Shown: positions 1 through 12,998, counted from the stretch's first letter. The stretch is DNA of 64,000 bases from Deinandra increscens subsp. villosa (GCA_039602395.1 JBCNJP010000017.1:16710729-16774728); one strand, 5' to 3'. Numbers and translations: made by a program. Notes: a model not told the origin generated them from the letters alone.

Positions 1-1988
1 CAGAATTCGATATTAGGAATTGTCACGCAATGTATTACACCGATGCGAGTAGATGATAAGTATTTGACAAATGTTCTTCTTAAGATCAATGTCAAGCTAG
101 GTTAACGATAGATAAATATAAACGTTAAATGAATTGACTCGTGGAATGCTCGCACAAATTGGAAGGCTCGACTTCATATGCAAGGATCGTGATGGCTCGG
201 CAGTAAGGATTACAAAACATGGAAGTACATGAGTCAAGAGGTAAGTATACTCGATGTATGCCATTGACTCAGAGGCAAAACCAAGAAGCCGAAGAACGTA
301 CCAGTGAATCCAATGAGCAACTCGTCAGATCAAGAAATGGGGTTCCATAATCAACTCGACACTGAAAGCAACGTCAAGAGAAACACTAGAAGCAACGCCA
401 GAAGTAGAAACACCATACCAGTTATCTCCAACAGAAGCAAGAAGATTTCTTTAGACCAAATATATCGCCTTAGGATACTCCAGTAATTTCAAGAATGAAG
501 GACGGAAGCCAAATATACATGTAGACTGCAAGAAGATAAAGAAGCTGTCAGTAAGAAGCAGATATCCTTTGTTAAGGATCAACAAACTGTTCAAACAACT
601 ACAAGGAGCAAGACGATTCCCCAAAGATGATCTGAGATCAGATTAGCACCAGCTAAAGGAGTAAGAATGAAACTGTAAGAGAACGGCTTTTCGAAAGCAA
701 AATAATCATTACAAGTAATTAGTAGTGTTGATTGGAATGACGAACGCTCCTTCAATCTCAGAAATCTCATGGCTGAGCATGCTGATAGATAACGTACTAA
801 GGTTCTCAAGGATGGTAAAGAATGCATGAAGCATTGGAAGGAAGTACTGAAGATCAGGAAAAGAAAGAAGCTATGTTAAATACATCTGAAGCCGCTAAGA
901 CTTTCCAAGGATGTAACACCATTAGGTTGACTAAGAAGATGTCAAGTCCTTTTGGAATCCTAATCAGTAGCAGGCATGAAATGAAGTAATGAACGAATTA
1001 ACTTGGGCATCGGTACGATCATTACCGATTAGGCCTAATGGAAAAAGGGAAATTGCAGCAAATATGTTTACACTCAAGAGATGCAAACAACAAACGAGGT
1101 TGTACGCAGAATGTCCAAATTAGTTATTTAAGTAAGTAATAGATAGTCATGAATATACTGATTTTGTTGTGGTTAGAATAGTAATATCGCCCTACACCAG
1201 ACTAGTAATAGTACGCCTCTAGTTGTATCCAGGGTGTGGTGGATACGCCGCTGGTACATCCTATATATATACACCTAAGGTACAACCAGAAGTGGCACTA
1301 GAATTAGTCTCGTGCAGGTAGATATTACGGGCCACTGTGGAAAACAAATAAGTAGTATTCATGAATACATATCACTTACTAACGAGTAACTAAGGGACTA
1401 TTAATGTCCAGAAAAGAGGTTCAAATCTTACAGCAGGCAAAAATGTTTAACGTACGCAGAAGGTTAAAGCAGAATGACAGAAGCCTCGCGATAAATTTCA
1501 ACTTTAGAAAATTCGAAGCATATTTCGGTGGGAATCATAATCAGGCAGCCATATATATAGCTAGAGAGTTATGACACCACCTAAATAGTATGTGACTGAC
1601 AAAAGGAAGAGTTCCTTTATTTTGAGAAACGTATTTCTCCTAAATCATTAGTTAGACTGTTCGTTAGGGATTCATTCGTAAAAGTACTAGCGTCAGTTAT
1701 AGAAATGCGGTTCACAATTTAATTATGAACAAGATTTCATGAATAAAATAGTTGAAGTATTACCTTATAGTTAATAGAGATAAATGATAGATTGTCATAG
1801 AGAGTTTGTTACGATGTTAAAATCGTAGCCCAGGAACCAGATGGTTCATATGATATATATGCATTAGATGCATAGAAAAGTCCCGGATTAATCCTGGGAA
1901 GAAAAGTGAAAGGGTAAAGAACTCAATGTGAGTTAAATCACAGTTTGAGCAAGTTTCGAGGACGAAACCTTTTTAAGGGGGGTAGAGT
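1..1988 (+). mobile_element. Ty3/gypsy element A, decayed internal 3' part
   Basis: This is the internal region just upstream of a gypsy 3' LTR. No open frame longer than about 60 codons is present and I cannot recognise integrase or chromodomain remains. The assignment rests on its right edge, where a decayed end-of-pol segment rich in cgaggacgaaac is followed by a purine-rich tract and then the LTR start TGTAACACCCC. That arrangement is typical of Tekay/Del-like plant gypsy elements. The stretch is either a noncoding internal region or heavily decayed pol. The 5' part of the element lies outside the window. Confidence 0.6.
1974..1988 (+). other. polypurine tract of gypsy element A
   Basis: A purine-rich run (taaggggggtagagt) directly abuts the TG of the LTR. 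In LTR retrotransposons this tract primes plus-strand DNA synthesis. Its position fixes both the strand and the start of the 3' LTR. Confidence 0.65.
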
Positions 1989-2356
1989 TGTAACACCCCA
2001 AAATTTTATGACTCAGATTATATACGTGTGCTATATTTGGTAAGTAGCTGAAATATATATGATATAATATATATATGTATAATAGAGAAACGCCACGATT
2101 CACGTATGAATATTCGGCACGACATTCGAGGAAATGTCAAGACATGAAATTATAAAATATGATAGATAACGAAAAAAAATAAAGACCATGGGCACAGACG
2201 GATCTTGGATCCGAGTTATAACGAAGCGGGTAAACGCAAAATAGTGATTTAGGCCCGGTTTGTAATAAATCGTAATTAAGTACGAACATCACTAAAATAA
2301 TACCGAGACAAAGTAAAATATCAGGTATTGTTAAATACTTGATTTATAATCGTTAT

Positions 2357-5321
2357 TCTACTATATAACATTTATGAACTTATTGTACAACCAATATTGC
2401 ATCATTTACAAGTATAAAGCACAAGTTACAAGAGTTACTGCATTAGTTACAAGTTGTCATGCGATGAAAGATAATATCCCTGCCTCTTCCTCAATGGCGT
2501 GTAAAACCTAACAAGACCCATGACTCTCATATCCCATTTTTCCATCTACCCTACCAAATCCCATCCCTCTGTACCATATCCCATCCCTCCTTCAAGTCTC
2601 AATTTCATCTGCACACTCCACCAAATGCTTTTGATCCATCGATCCATCTTCCTCCTTCACTCTCAAGTAGGAGTTCTCTCCGATTTGCCTTCCGGCATTG
2701 GCGCCGCCATCCAACGAATCAACGATTGTAGTTACAATCGAACGTACAACTAAAGATCTAAACCACGTTGCATCTGTCGGTTATTCCGATGTTTTTTTAT
2801 GGTTAATTTTTGGTATTTTGGTGCCTAAATTGAGGTATGTTCTCTCCTCTCTAGCTATTGCTTATATCCGTGAACAATGTTTCATCTCCGGTGGTTCGTA
2901 TGGATTTTTTTTGGTTTTTAAATCAAGTTACTTTAGGTTTTTTCTTATTGGTTTCCAAGTTAGGGCTCATTGATATATCTATGGTATAACGACAGAAATG
3001 GCAGATGTTCATGCTAGGGCTTGATTCACGGAGCCATTGATATATCTATGGACAAAAAGTTAGGGCTTTGAAGCTCAACTACAATTTGGGTAATGATCTA
3101 TCAAATTGCTTTTATGATATTCTTTTCAATAACCTATGAATCTGTTTGATCAAATAATTAAATCCCATGATTATGCAGAGTATACCTACGGCTTAAGGGA
3201 TTTGTATTTACTCATGTATTGAAGGTTCAACTCAAATAATCTATTTTGTAATTTTCAATAGTTTTTGTTACCTAACCATTTGAACTCTTTCATTGAGCTT
3301 TTGTAGTTTCCTCTATCATCATTTATTTATTGTGTAGGTATCTGAATGTGTTTTGCCTCTGATCGATTGCTTTGGTACGTCTTCTGTTAAGATTTCAGGT
3401 CTGCCTTTCTTTAAAGTAAATTTCTTTCTAGCCGTTGTTCATTTGTAGTTAGAGTTTCCGTATTGATTTTGTTTGTAGCTAATGGATGCGTTGATTTCAC
3501 TGTTAGGTTGGGTTGTAGTTCTCTTCCATATTCTTTCTAGCCGGTTTTTTCATTTGTGTTATTTCACTACATTTTATGTGTTTCTTTTTTCATTGAGCTT
3601 CTTGCAGCTTATGCTTTTTCCTCTCTTATTGCAGGTTTGTATTTTACTTTTTTTTAATTTTTTATTTCATGAGCTTATGTTTTCCTCTTCTTTTTATTAT
3701 AGGTACAAGGAATGTTTTTCTCTATGATGCGCAAAGGTCCATTTTTATGTGTCATTGATGTTCGTTGTTGATGACAATCGTTGAAATTATGTTTGTTATC
3801 TACATCCGCGTGAGGTATTTAAAAGCTATTGGATGTCGCCATACGGACAAACGGGCTTTTAGCAGCAACGCGCTAATATGATTAGGTACATGCAGCGAAA
3901 ATAAAGGAGTACACTCCGTCACAAAGGCAGAAAAAACAACACAAAGAGGAAGACAGATCCGGAAGAAGGTAACCACCTACCTACAACCCGATTACACCTT
4001 CATAATTTAAAACTATCTCTGAACAGCTGGTCATGATTGACCCGGTTGCAGCTCTTAAAAACAGTTGACAGGTAGCGTCCAGCCTCCAACCTAATACCTG
4101 GCTAATGGGTTAGACATCCTGCATAAAAAAAACCAACTGTTTTAGCATGTTAGTCCCAGCAGCCATTAGATGATTTCAGGTTTCAGCATGTTACTTTTCT
4201 ATGTGTGTCACTCTTTAAAACATACACGCCAATATCATTTATGTACAGTTTAGATTCAATGAGAAAAACCCAAGGCAAACTCAGAACTAATGTTAACATG
4301 CTTGCGAAGATCAATGATGTTGGATTACCTTTTTTATTTAAACATAGCAGCAGCAAAAAAACTTTCAACTGGAGCCAAGGAAGCCGGTGATAAGGTCTAC
4401 CAAATAGGTATTGTTTATGGTACTCCGAAGGTGCGGATTTAGTTGCAAAATTTTATTCTGTTCAGCATACCTCAAGCATGTCCAAATTAATCCAAAAACC
4501 AATAGAATGTTAACATGAATTATCCAACATCTAACCAAGAACATTTGCTAAACATATATTAACCAAATCTGTCAAATTCTGTTTTTAAGTTCAAATAGAA
4601 CTAGCAGGGAGCAATATATACATGTTAATCTATATGTACTCAGCTTTAAATCATTTATGCACAGCAAAATATGTCATGTTGAGCTGCCTTTGGTTTTTGC
4701 GCAACCACAGGAAAGACAGTTTTAGCTGGAATGGAGGAAGCCAGCGAGAAGAGGGCGGAGCTGAATAAAAATATATGTTTTTGATAACAGCTTCGACACG
4801 AGAGGTTATTCTTGGTACAGATAATGGCCAACTGCATGAAATCGCTGTTGATGATAAAGATAAGAGGGAGAAATACATAAAATTTATATCTGAGCTATCT
4901 GAATTGCCAAAAGCTTTCAAGGGATTGCAGGTGTCTTTCCTTCCTAAGTTTTATTATTTCTTTAAGGAGAAATACATAAAATTTATATATTGTTTTTTAG
5001 ATTATATATGTAATGTATAGATGGAAACAGCTAGCTTCAACAATGAAACTAGATACTATATTTTATGGCAGTAACTCCCACAAGGCTTTATTTTGTTACG
5101 TTGTTACGCCTACGTGTAAAGACTGAACTTTATGTATTATTTTATCGCGTGGTAAAGCCTTAGTTTTATGTGCGGGTTGATTTTCTTGCATTTTGTATGA
5201 ATGAAACGCTAAATTATAGGCTTTCGTACGGGTTCGGTACTTCGTTCCTCTTTGCCTACGAGCTGTTGCGCGGTGTGCATACGATAGGAATTCGGTTCGT
5301 CGCGCTTGCCGCAACGCGCTA
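2357..5321 (+). mobile_element. Helitron-like insertion carrying gene fragments (candidate)
   Basis: The segment interrupts the gypsy LTR. It starts with a Helitron-like 5' sequence (TCTACTATATAAC) and ends near a small hairpin followed by CTAAT (GCAACGCGCTAAT at 5309-5321). Helitrons end in CTRR and insert between A and T. The base before the proposed start is T rather than A, and the hairpin sits closer to the end than usual, so the boundaries are weak. The same 13-base end motif also occurs at 3866-3878, which may be another end. Inside are a 5'-UTR-like stretch (about 2520-2760), intron-like T-rich DNA and VPS18 exons. Gene capture favours a Helitron, but I cannot exclude another carrier. 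Confidence 0.3.
4791..5092 (+). pseudogene. VPS18: VPS18 fragment, two exons
   Basis: Two adjacent exons match the N-terminal beta-propeller region of plant VPS18, a core subunit of the HOPS/CORVET vacuolar tethering complexes. Exon one (4791-4930) encodes STREVILGTDNGQLHE and continues to KAFKGLQ, then a GT donor. An intron of about 90 bases ends in tatag at 5020. Exon two (from 5021) begins METASFNNETRYY. It then needs a two-base shift to read MAVTPTR, so the frame is broken. Only about 70 of the roughly 1000 residues of the family are present. The match rests on my memory of the family. It is a captured or stranded fragment inside a retroelement LTR. Confidence 0.7.
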
Positions 5322-5872
5322 ATAGAAAAGCTTGTAAAATACATTTACAATGTTCGGCACAAAAACGGTGGAATCGGTAACCGTTGGTGTTACGTGATAA
5401 TAACCGAAATCAATTCGGTTAGCCGTTCGACATGATTTTAGTGACTCGGCAAAGCATAAATAATTACTATAATAATAGTTAAGTATTTCAGTCCAGACGA
5501 CGTATTCGGTCTGTCAAACGGCCGAGATCGCGACACGCTTTCTATCGCGTATTAAATGAATATTCACCGGTTAACATTTTAACCAAAGAATAAATATGGT
5601 GATTAATATTTATTGGACCCCCGTAATATTTTAGGTGTTCGGGAATTTTTATAAACCGTTCATGAAATATTATATTATTTTACGGGTATAATACCTACTC
5701 ATTAAATATTATACTGTATTAAATAAAAATATCATAAACATACTTGCTCCCTACTTCTTAAATTGTTACTCAGCATGTTAGATGTCCAATACATCTGTGA
5801 TTCATCTTTTAATTTGAGGAGTCAGTATATTACGTGTAGGATATTTAAAACTCTTTCTCTCAGTTTGAATTA

Positions 5873-5880
5873 CTATAAAT
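5873..5880 (+). promoter_or_regulatory. TATA-like box of LTR A
   Basis: ctataaat lies upstream of a transcript-leader-like stretch that turns GC-rich from about 6030. This fits an LTR U3/R boundary. It is inferred from sequence and position only. Confidence 0.4.
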
Positions 5881-8800
5881 ACATACATACCTACGATGGA
5901 ATTTATATCAAACACACAATGCACAATTCATACATACACAAAGCAGTTCAGTTACCCGACAAAAATAAACAGAAGGAAAGAGAATGAAAGAATTGAGAAA
6001 GCAAGAAAGAAGAGAGAGAGAGAAAGAGCGCAGCCCGTACCTCTCTCCCCTCCCTCTTCGTTTCTTTTCCGGCAGCGGCACCACGCCGGCTCCCCCCTCT
6101 TCTCCCGTTTTTTCCGAGCACCGGCCAGCAACCCCACCGGCGGCCACCCGACGAACCCGTGACCTCGCACTCCTCCCTCTCCCTCTCGTTTGTTTTACCC
6201 GGCGGAATAAACCCAGTCTCCCTCTTGATTTTCCGGCCAAGAGAACCGGCGACCTCATCGGCGCTCCCTCCGTTCGAAACACAGTAGCGGTAGTAACCAG
6301 AGACCGGCGAGCTTCCCTCGTCCTCGTCTCCTTTCCGTTCGACGCAACCCCACCCGTCACCCTCTTTCCTCGTTCCCGTTCGTTTTTCCGGCGGACAGTG
6401 GCGGCAGAGGTTAATGGTAGCAACAGACGGCGGTGGTGTTATGGTGGCCGTAAGCAGAGGATAGCAGTGGCGGGTTGCTGACAGTATACGGTGGTGGTGG
6501 TTGTTTGTGAGAAATCAAAACCCGGTAAAACCCGTTTTACCTCTCTCTCTTTCGGTCAAGATTCGGTGACGAGCGGTTGACGGCGGGCGATGCCGGCAAC
6601 GGTAGTTAGCTACCGGGATGATAAAGAATTGTTGCGGTGGTCGACGGTCGTTAAAGATGGTCCACGGTGGCGGCAAACGAGGTAGAAAATAGTGACGACA
6701 ATAAAACCCGTCTTCACTTTCCGGCAATGTTTCGGTGGCTTAACAATGTCCAAACGACAAACCGAGAACGGGGAAATGCTCGTGGCGAGAAACTAGTCGA
6801 GAAGGACTATTCGTTTGTCAAAAACGGACAACTTTATCACTCAGTTATTTTGAACTCGTTTCACGACTCGTCAAGAGGTAAAAACGTTATATATTTGTTA
6901 TTATTACAAATATTATTATTAAATTAACATTTTTAAGATCGGTCAAATGGTATAAAATTATTGAGGCGGATAAATATATATATGAAAATATATATATAAT
7001 TATTAATCGATTTTATTAAATTGGTTAAAAGAAAAGATTTATATATTAAATATATATATTTAACATATATATTTAATATAAAGGTTAACGATAATTATAA
7101 AGTAATTATCGGGTTAAATAATGTTTAATATATGTTTGAAACATATTTAAAATATGTTAATATGTACATTTAAGTTTGAGAAATTAGGGTTTCGGAATAT
7201 GATTGTTTAATATAAAATAATCTGAAGGGTATGGAGACTTGATTTTTGACATGGAACTATTGTTTATATATATAATAAGTATATATAAAGTTAAAATGGA
7301 TAAATAGTAAAGTATTTAAGATACCGAGTTAATCGGATATTTAGAAGTTCGCGCGGACCAGAAGGGTAGACGCCTGTACACTGGGATTTCTGGCAAAAGC
7401 GAGGGTGTCGCATAAATCCCAACTGGGAAATGGCATCCCTCACTGGGCGATCCCGGAGTGAGCGTTTACTTATAGGAATGCGTGTCTTCATATTATTAAC
7501 GAAAGAAAAGGATAACGGCCCAAAGGGCATTTTGGTCATTTTGACCTCTAAAAGGAATAAACTTAATAACTAAGTATTATTAAGTTAATGAAGTATTAAA
7601 ATAAACATAGGAAGTGTTTATTATATTAAACCTTGCGTTAACGCCGTACAATACGCAATTAGGTTTAATTGGAAGGCATTGCGGAGACTCTCTGAATTAA
7701 CTGCTTAAGAGAATAAGGTGAGTTCTATGAGCCCACTTTTAAATGTTTTAAATGTTTTAATATTTTCGGGCCTGATATACATGCAATGATATATATATTC
7801 AACTGTTCACTTAAAAAGTATCTGAGATGCCTTTACTTGTTTTGTGTTGATACACATATAATACTTATAACTGTTTTATAGTTATTATTACCTGTTATAA
7901 CTTTTTCCGGAAGGTTATAATAAACGGGTAATATAAAGGATGAAACTTTTATATAAAGCTTTGAGAAATGAAAAATGTGAATGTTTGGTCTAAGCCTATG
8001 TATAGGACTAAGCGTCGGGTAAATATGATCTTATTAGCCTTGTTATGCAAGACCCATAACATTATATTTATGAAACGCTTATTTCCATATACGGGTAATG
8101 GACTGGTGTTGAAACAGTTATGAGTCCAAATACAAGAGTTATTTAAATGGACTTTTGAAAAGGATGAAAAGGTTTAAAAGGTTGAAAAAGTTTTAATCTA
8201 AGCAGATATTGTCTAGAGAAAGGGAAAAGGTGGTTGTACAATCAGAAGCGGGGGATGACGGTTCCCCGGGGTAACGACGGTTACTCTATGAAAGGTTTCG
8301 GGTGGCGACGGTTGCCCGAGGGACTAACGTGGTTCCAATAGACAATGCTTAGTAGAATGAATGGTTAAATGTTTTGGTATAATTATGTTATGTCTTATAC
8401 CTGATAAAGGATAAATGTTTTGGTATAATTCTATTATGTTTTATACCTGATAAATGTTTATAAAGAAGGGGTCGTTAGGCCCAAATGTTTGAGGTAAACC
8501 TTTCAAGGAAAGGTAAAGTTTTAAAATACTTAGAACTCACCAGCGTAAGCTGACCTTTAAAAGCATGTATGTCAGGTATTGGTGATATTTAAAGTAGCAA
8601 GGGAAGGGCTCTAGCAAGGGCAGATTAGATGGGCAAGCTATCAGGAATGACTCGGTAGTAGACTGGCATAGCTATAGATAAGATCAAGTTATAGATTATG
8701 TTATTATCTTCCTTACTATTGTAACTCGTTATATATATAAATGAAAAGTTTTTAATTTCCGCTGCTTAGTTATCTCTGTTGTACCATGTGTTCATGAGTA

Positions 8801-8937
8801 AATCCGACACGTGACCCCTCCTGGAACCAAGACTGGGAGTGGGCGTCACAAAAACTCTATTTTTTTTATTTTTTTTAATAAGAAAAGAAACACAACAAAA
8901 AATAAACCAAAAGCAAAAATTGATCAACCGACAGCTA

Positions 8938-9711
8938 CTAAACATGAAATTTTTGTATGTCGTTGATCTGCAAAAGATGTCGACATCGGGTTTTGTCAAA
9001 CGCCTTTGTGAAAAGGTCCGCTTTTTGAAAATCAGTATAGGTCTTTTGCAGATCAATCAAGTGTTTCTCAAAACAATCACTAATGAAATGATAACATATG
9101 TCGATGTGTTTAGTTTTAGAGTGATGGACGGGGTTTTTAGTAATGCATATAGCAACAAAATTATCAATGTATATGGGACTAGTAAGAATCTACAAACCGT
9201 AATCCCGCATTTGCTGTTGAATCCATAAAACCTGTGAGCAGCAACTTGCAGCTGCAATGTATTCAGCTTCTGCCGTGGATGTAGCAACGAATATCTGTTT
9301 CTTACACTGCCATGATACCAACCGATCGCCTAAGAATTAACACCCGGTCGTGGTTGACTTGAAATTGATCTTGCAACCGCCGTAGTCTGAATCTGAGTAG
9401 GCCGATAAGTCGAACTTATCAGCACGAGGATACCAGATCCCGAGATCTGTGTTACCCTTCAAATAAGCTAGAATTCTTCTGACTGCATCCAAGTGAGAAA
9501 TCTGAGGTGCTGCTTGGTACCTGGCACACAAACACACTGCAAACATAATGTCAGGTCTGCTAGCTGTTAGATACATCAATGAACCTATCATTGCCCTATA
9601 CCAAGTGGCATCAATTGCTTCACCCTCTTCGTCAGGACAAAGGCCATGCAACAGCTGAATCGGAGTTCCGGGAATACGAACGTCTTCAATCTTGAATCGA
9701 CTCTGAAACAT
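8938..9711 (-). pseudogene. copia 1 RNase H and connection domain
   Basis: This is the C-terminal part of the copia polyprotein, which removes the RNA strand of the RNA:DNA hybrid. The connection segment carries GSLMYLTASRPDI, a copia hallmark. It is followed by SAYSDSDYGG with RNase H acidic residues, then a stop after STTTGC near 9337. After that break, on the same strand, come STAEAEYIAA and a C-terminal block with HIDICYHFI and ADLFTKAF. The stop codon is at 8940-8938. At least one in-frame stop makes it nonfunctional. It continues directly from the reverse transcriptase region on its right. Confidence 0.85.
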
Positions 9712-10501
9712 CTTTCACATACTTTGTTTGATGTATGAAAATTCCTTTGTCATATTGTTGAACTTGTAAGCCCAAAAAGAAAAACATTTCCCCCATCGAA
9801 CTCATTTCAAACCTGGTCTGCATCAACTTCTCGAAATCTTTCGATAGCTGCTCGTTTGAGCTGCCAAATATAATATTATCAACATAAATTTATACCAAGA
9901 GCAAATCCTCCCCCGTTTTTTGACAGAACAAAGTGCAATCAACCAACCCGCGCTTAAATCCATTTTCTAATAGATAAGTGGACAAAGTCTCGTAGCAAAC
10001 TCGAGGAGCCTGATGGAGACCATAAAGTGCCTTGTCCAACTTATATACCTTCTCCGGATAATCAGGATCGTAGAATCCCAGAGGTTGTTTGACATAAACT
10101 TCTTCTTTTACTTTCCCGTACAGAAACACACTCTTGACATCCATCTGGAAGACTTTGAATCCACGATGTGCCAAATATGCCAAGAAAATACGTATCGCTT
10201 CGATTCTGGCAACCGGTGCGTACACTTCGTTAAAATCAATTCCTTCTTCCTGAGAAAACCCTTGTACAACCAAACGGGATTTGTTTTGGACTATCACTCC
10301 TCGATCGTCTCGTTTACACTTGTAAACCCAACGTGTTCCGCGCGGTTCTTTACTATTCGCAAGTAAATCAACCAGGTGCCACACTCCAAGTTTCTGAAAC
10401 TGTAACAATTCTTCTAGCACTGCCTCCACCCACGAACCATCTTGTAAAGCTTCATGAACATCCCTTGGCTCGATCTGGGATAGTAAACATGAATGAAACA
10501 C
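9712..10501 (-). pseudogene. copia 1 reverse transcriptase
   Basis: This is the reverse transcriptase domain of the copia polyprotein. Conserved blocks in order are GTRWVYKCKRD, SRLVVQGFSQEEGIDF, APVARIEAIR, FQMDVKSVFLYG and KALYGLHQAPR. The catalytic YVDD box reads YVDN and is preceded by a stop codon, so both the frame and the second catalytic aspartate are lost. Usual FLNG also reads FLYG. The enzyme would copy the element RNA into cDNA inside virus-like particles; this copy cannot. Confidence 0.88.
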
Positions 10502-10600
10502 CTCGTCCTGAATACCAGATTCCCAAATTGTAAGAAGAGCACTATTCTCAATTTGATGACTTGTTCTTACTCCTTCACTTAAATCACCAATAATATTATA

Positions 10601-11257
10601 TTATGGATGAATGGTGTTTATCCGGAGCGTCTGATGAACCGGAACAATGACCGTTTCAGCCATATCAGGAACATGATCTTCCTCAATAACCGCATGTTCA
10701 GTTGAGTTAGTGTCAGATTGTAAAACAGGTTGAACATTATCGACCGCAACCTCACTAGTACCACTTGTAGTAGCTCTAACTTGTGGTTCAACTTGTTGAA
10801 CAAGAATCTTAACCTGATCAGAAACGGCTTCATGAAATTCATTGTCATCATCAGAAGACATATCATCAGCCATGATTGTGGAATCATTTGTTGTTTCGGT
10901 CAGATAATCATCAGCAACAGGCACATCCAGAGTAGACAGAGTCTCAATATTCAAGACCGGAGTATCATCTTGTAAATTGATATAGACACGAGTAAGATGA
11001 TCATCGGATATTTCTGGTGTTGATTCAAGCTGTTTAAAAATTGACTTGTAATCGAACATCCAATCCGGTCCAACACCTTTGGGTGTCAATGTGTAAGATT
11101 GAAAGTCAACATGAAAATATTCTTCCACTGTACCAGTCTGCTTGTTGAATACCCGTTTCTTCTGGTTCGAGTAACCGACAAACGATCCTTCGAAGACCTT
11201 GTCGTTAAACTTGCCAGCAGACTTCAACAGGGTACTGGGACACCCAAAAGATTCCAA
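10601..11257 (-). pseudogene. copia 1 integrase C-terminal and linker region
   Basis: The frame starts with a typical copia segment (SFGCPSTLLKS, then EGSFVGYSNQKKRVFN and EEYFHVDF), which lies C-terminal to the integrase core. It continues into an acidic, low-complexity linker rich in Asp, Thr and Val before reverse transcriptase. A frame break separates it from the reverse transcriptase at 10501. The linker has no recognised motif beyond its composition. Confidence 0.75.
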
Positions 11258-12052
11258 ATATTTAAGATTTGGCTTATTATTCTTGAGTAAATCGTAACAA
11301 GTTTTCCCAAGTCATTTAACTATAAGCACTCGGTTGAGCAAATAACATGTTGTGTTGACCGCTTTTGTCCAGAAATTCACTAGAAGTTGTGCATCGACTA
11401 ACTTTGTTCGTGCTGTCTCAATAATTGTGCGATTTTTCCTCTCAGAAACGCCATTTTACTGAGGTGTGTATGGCGTACTAAATTCATGTACGATTCCTTT
11501 TTCTAAGCAAAACATCCTCATGGCGTTGTTTTTAAACTCCGTGCCATTGTCGCTCCGAATCCTTCTTACTTTCAACTTGTAGAATGACTCAAGTGTATTG
11601 ATTAAGTTGATAAGGATTCTTGAAGGTTCATCTTTTGAAACAAGAAAATCGACCCATGAAAATCTTTAACATTCATCGGTCACCACTAGACAGTACCAAT
11701 GTACGGAAATTCTTTTGCGATTCACGGGACCAAATAAATCCATGTGAAGCAATTCCAATGGAACATCAATGGAGTGATACTTCTTCAGTGGATGAGATTT
11801 TCTTTTATGCTTTCCTTTCTTGCAGCTAACGCACACATCATTAAATACAAATTGATGTTTTGGAACCCCTTCTACAAGATCCCTACGCACTAATTCGTTC
11901 ATTTTACGGTAATGGATGTGACCCATGCGTCGATGCCACGGAACGGATTCTTTCTCCGAAGCTTTCGAAAGAAAACAATGACCCACAATATTCATTTTTG
12001 TTGAATTCATATCAAGCACATATAGATTTGAGAAACGTGGTGCTCGCATCAC
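11258..12052 (-). pseudogene. copia 1 integrase core, fragmented
   Basis: Integrase joins the cDNA ends to host DNA. The N-terminal zinc-binding block is visible as HRRMGH followed by CVSCKKGKH. The first core aspartate lies in MDLFGPV. The remaining core is scattered over several frames between 11258 and 11665. A conserved PQQNGVSERKNR-like block is readable on the minus strand near 11460, but its second glutamine codon has become the stop TAA. The domain is therefore broken by substitution and by frameshifts. Confidence 0.8.
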
Positions 12053-12139
12053 AATATAATCATCCGAAATCTTGTATCATGGCTTCAAGATCAGACATTC
12101 ACTCCCTGTGAAAGCAGTGGTGTATTGCTTATCACAAAT

Positions 12140-12748
12140 CTAGGAGACGCTGAGAAGATTGTATTCCAATTCCTTGACATATTCCACTTTATCGAATGTG
12201 ATAGCACCATTAGTCAATTTACCAATACCAGTGATTTGACCTCCTTTGTTACCAGCAAACGTGACTTTTCCTCCATCAAAATACTTAACATCATGAAGTA
12301 GGGAGATGTCACCGGTCATATGCCTGGATGCTCCGCTATCAACAACCCAAATAATGTTCATGAGCTGTCGCGAAGATCCCTTTGAAGTATCGGCCATCAA
12401 GGCAACCGATTCTTTGATATTGTTTCTTTTCAAAGCACCATTCTCCTGTTTAAGGCTATTGTTTTCATCAGACAGCTTTTGCATCTCCTTTTGTAATGCG
12501 ATCATCTTATCAGCAATTTCCAAAGCATTTTGTTTATCCTTTTCATACCGTTGCTTCAAAGGAAGACTCTTTTGATACAAATTTTCAAAATCATTTGTTG
12601 TATCTACTACCTCAGCTTTCGCAGCATCGCATTCCTTGATCAATGCTCCTTTCTCTTCAGTTAAAACTTCAATTGTCTTTACTTCAATTGTCTTTTTCAA
12701 CAAGAGAATTTCATCAGACTCAACTTGCTCAGAAATTGTATTTGCCAT
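12140..12748 (-). pseudogene. copia 1 gag coiled coil plus protease
   Basis: Residues about 5-125 form a charged heptad-like coiled coil (EKGALIKECDAAKAE, KMIALQKEMQKLSDE). The segment IIWVVDSGASRHMTG carries the aspartic protease active-site motif DSGA. The rest reads through protease strand motifs to YNLLSVS. The protease would cut the copia polyprotein. A frame break separates this segment from gag on its right. Confidence 0.82.
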
Positions 12749-12998
12749 AAAAGCAAATTTTTCTTTAAGAATTGAACGAATATCATCGTTGAGTTTGTAA
12801 CATTTGCTTCATAACTTTTTCCAACACTCACTTCACCATTTGCTTCTTCATTTACTTCATCACCATCTTGTGTAGACTCAGTCATGGCATCTTCATACTG
12901 CACATGTTTAACAATTAAAGCAGATGAATCAGCAAATTGGTTACCCCAGTTATATGTTTTGTCTTCTTGAGACACTAAGGCTTTAGTATTTTTCAGAT

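Larger units (their letters stand above)
1989..8850 (+). mobile_element. 3' LTR of gypsy element A, with a nested insertion
   Basis: The LTR starts TGTAACACCCC after the polypurine tract and ends in gggcgtcaca at 8850, giving the expected TG...CA ends. Nearly 6.9 kb is too long for a plain LTR. About 2.4 to 5.3 kb looks foreign (VPS18 exons), leaving roughly 4 kb of true LTR. A TATA-like box (ctataaat) at 5873-5880 is followed by a GC-rich leader at about 6030-6700. The stretch from 6900 to 8850 is AT-rich and noncoding. Directly right of 8850 lies the 3' end of copia element 1, so A inserted into copia 1. The matching 5' LTR and target duplication are outside the window. Confidence 0.6.

Noticed and set aside
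2520..2973. Protein-coding first exon at 2520-2973
   Set aside because: Open frames are short, overlap in two frames and look like a UTR plus intron; no family is recognised.
5908..6481. Overlapping frames of 171 (minus) and 165 (plus) codons in the GC-rich part of LTR A
   Set aside because: Both strands are open because of GC-rich, stop-poor, CT/AG-biased sequence. No domain is recognised, and the place fits an LTR leader.
8851..8860. Target duplication for gypsy A
   Set aside because: The left end of the element is outside the window, so no partner can be compared.
9890..10533. Plus-strand frames at 10013-10366 and 10333-10533
   Set aside because: Shadows of the copia 1 reverse transcriptase on the other strand.
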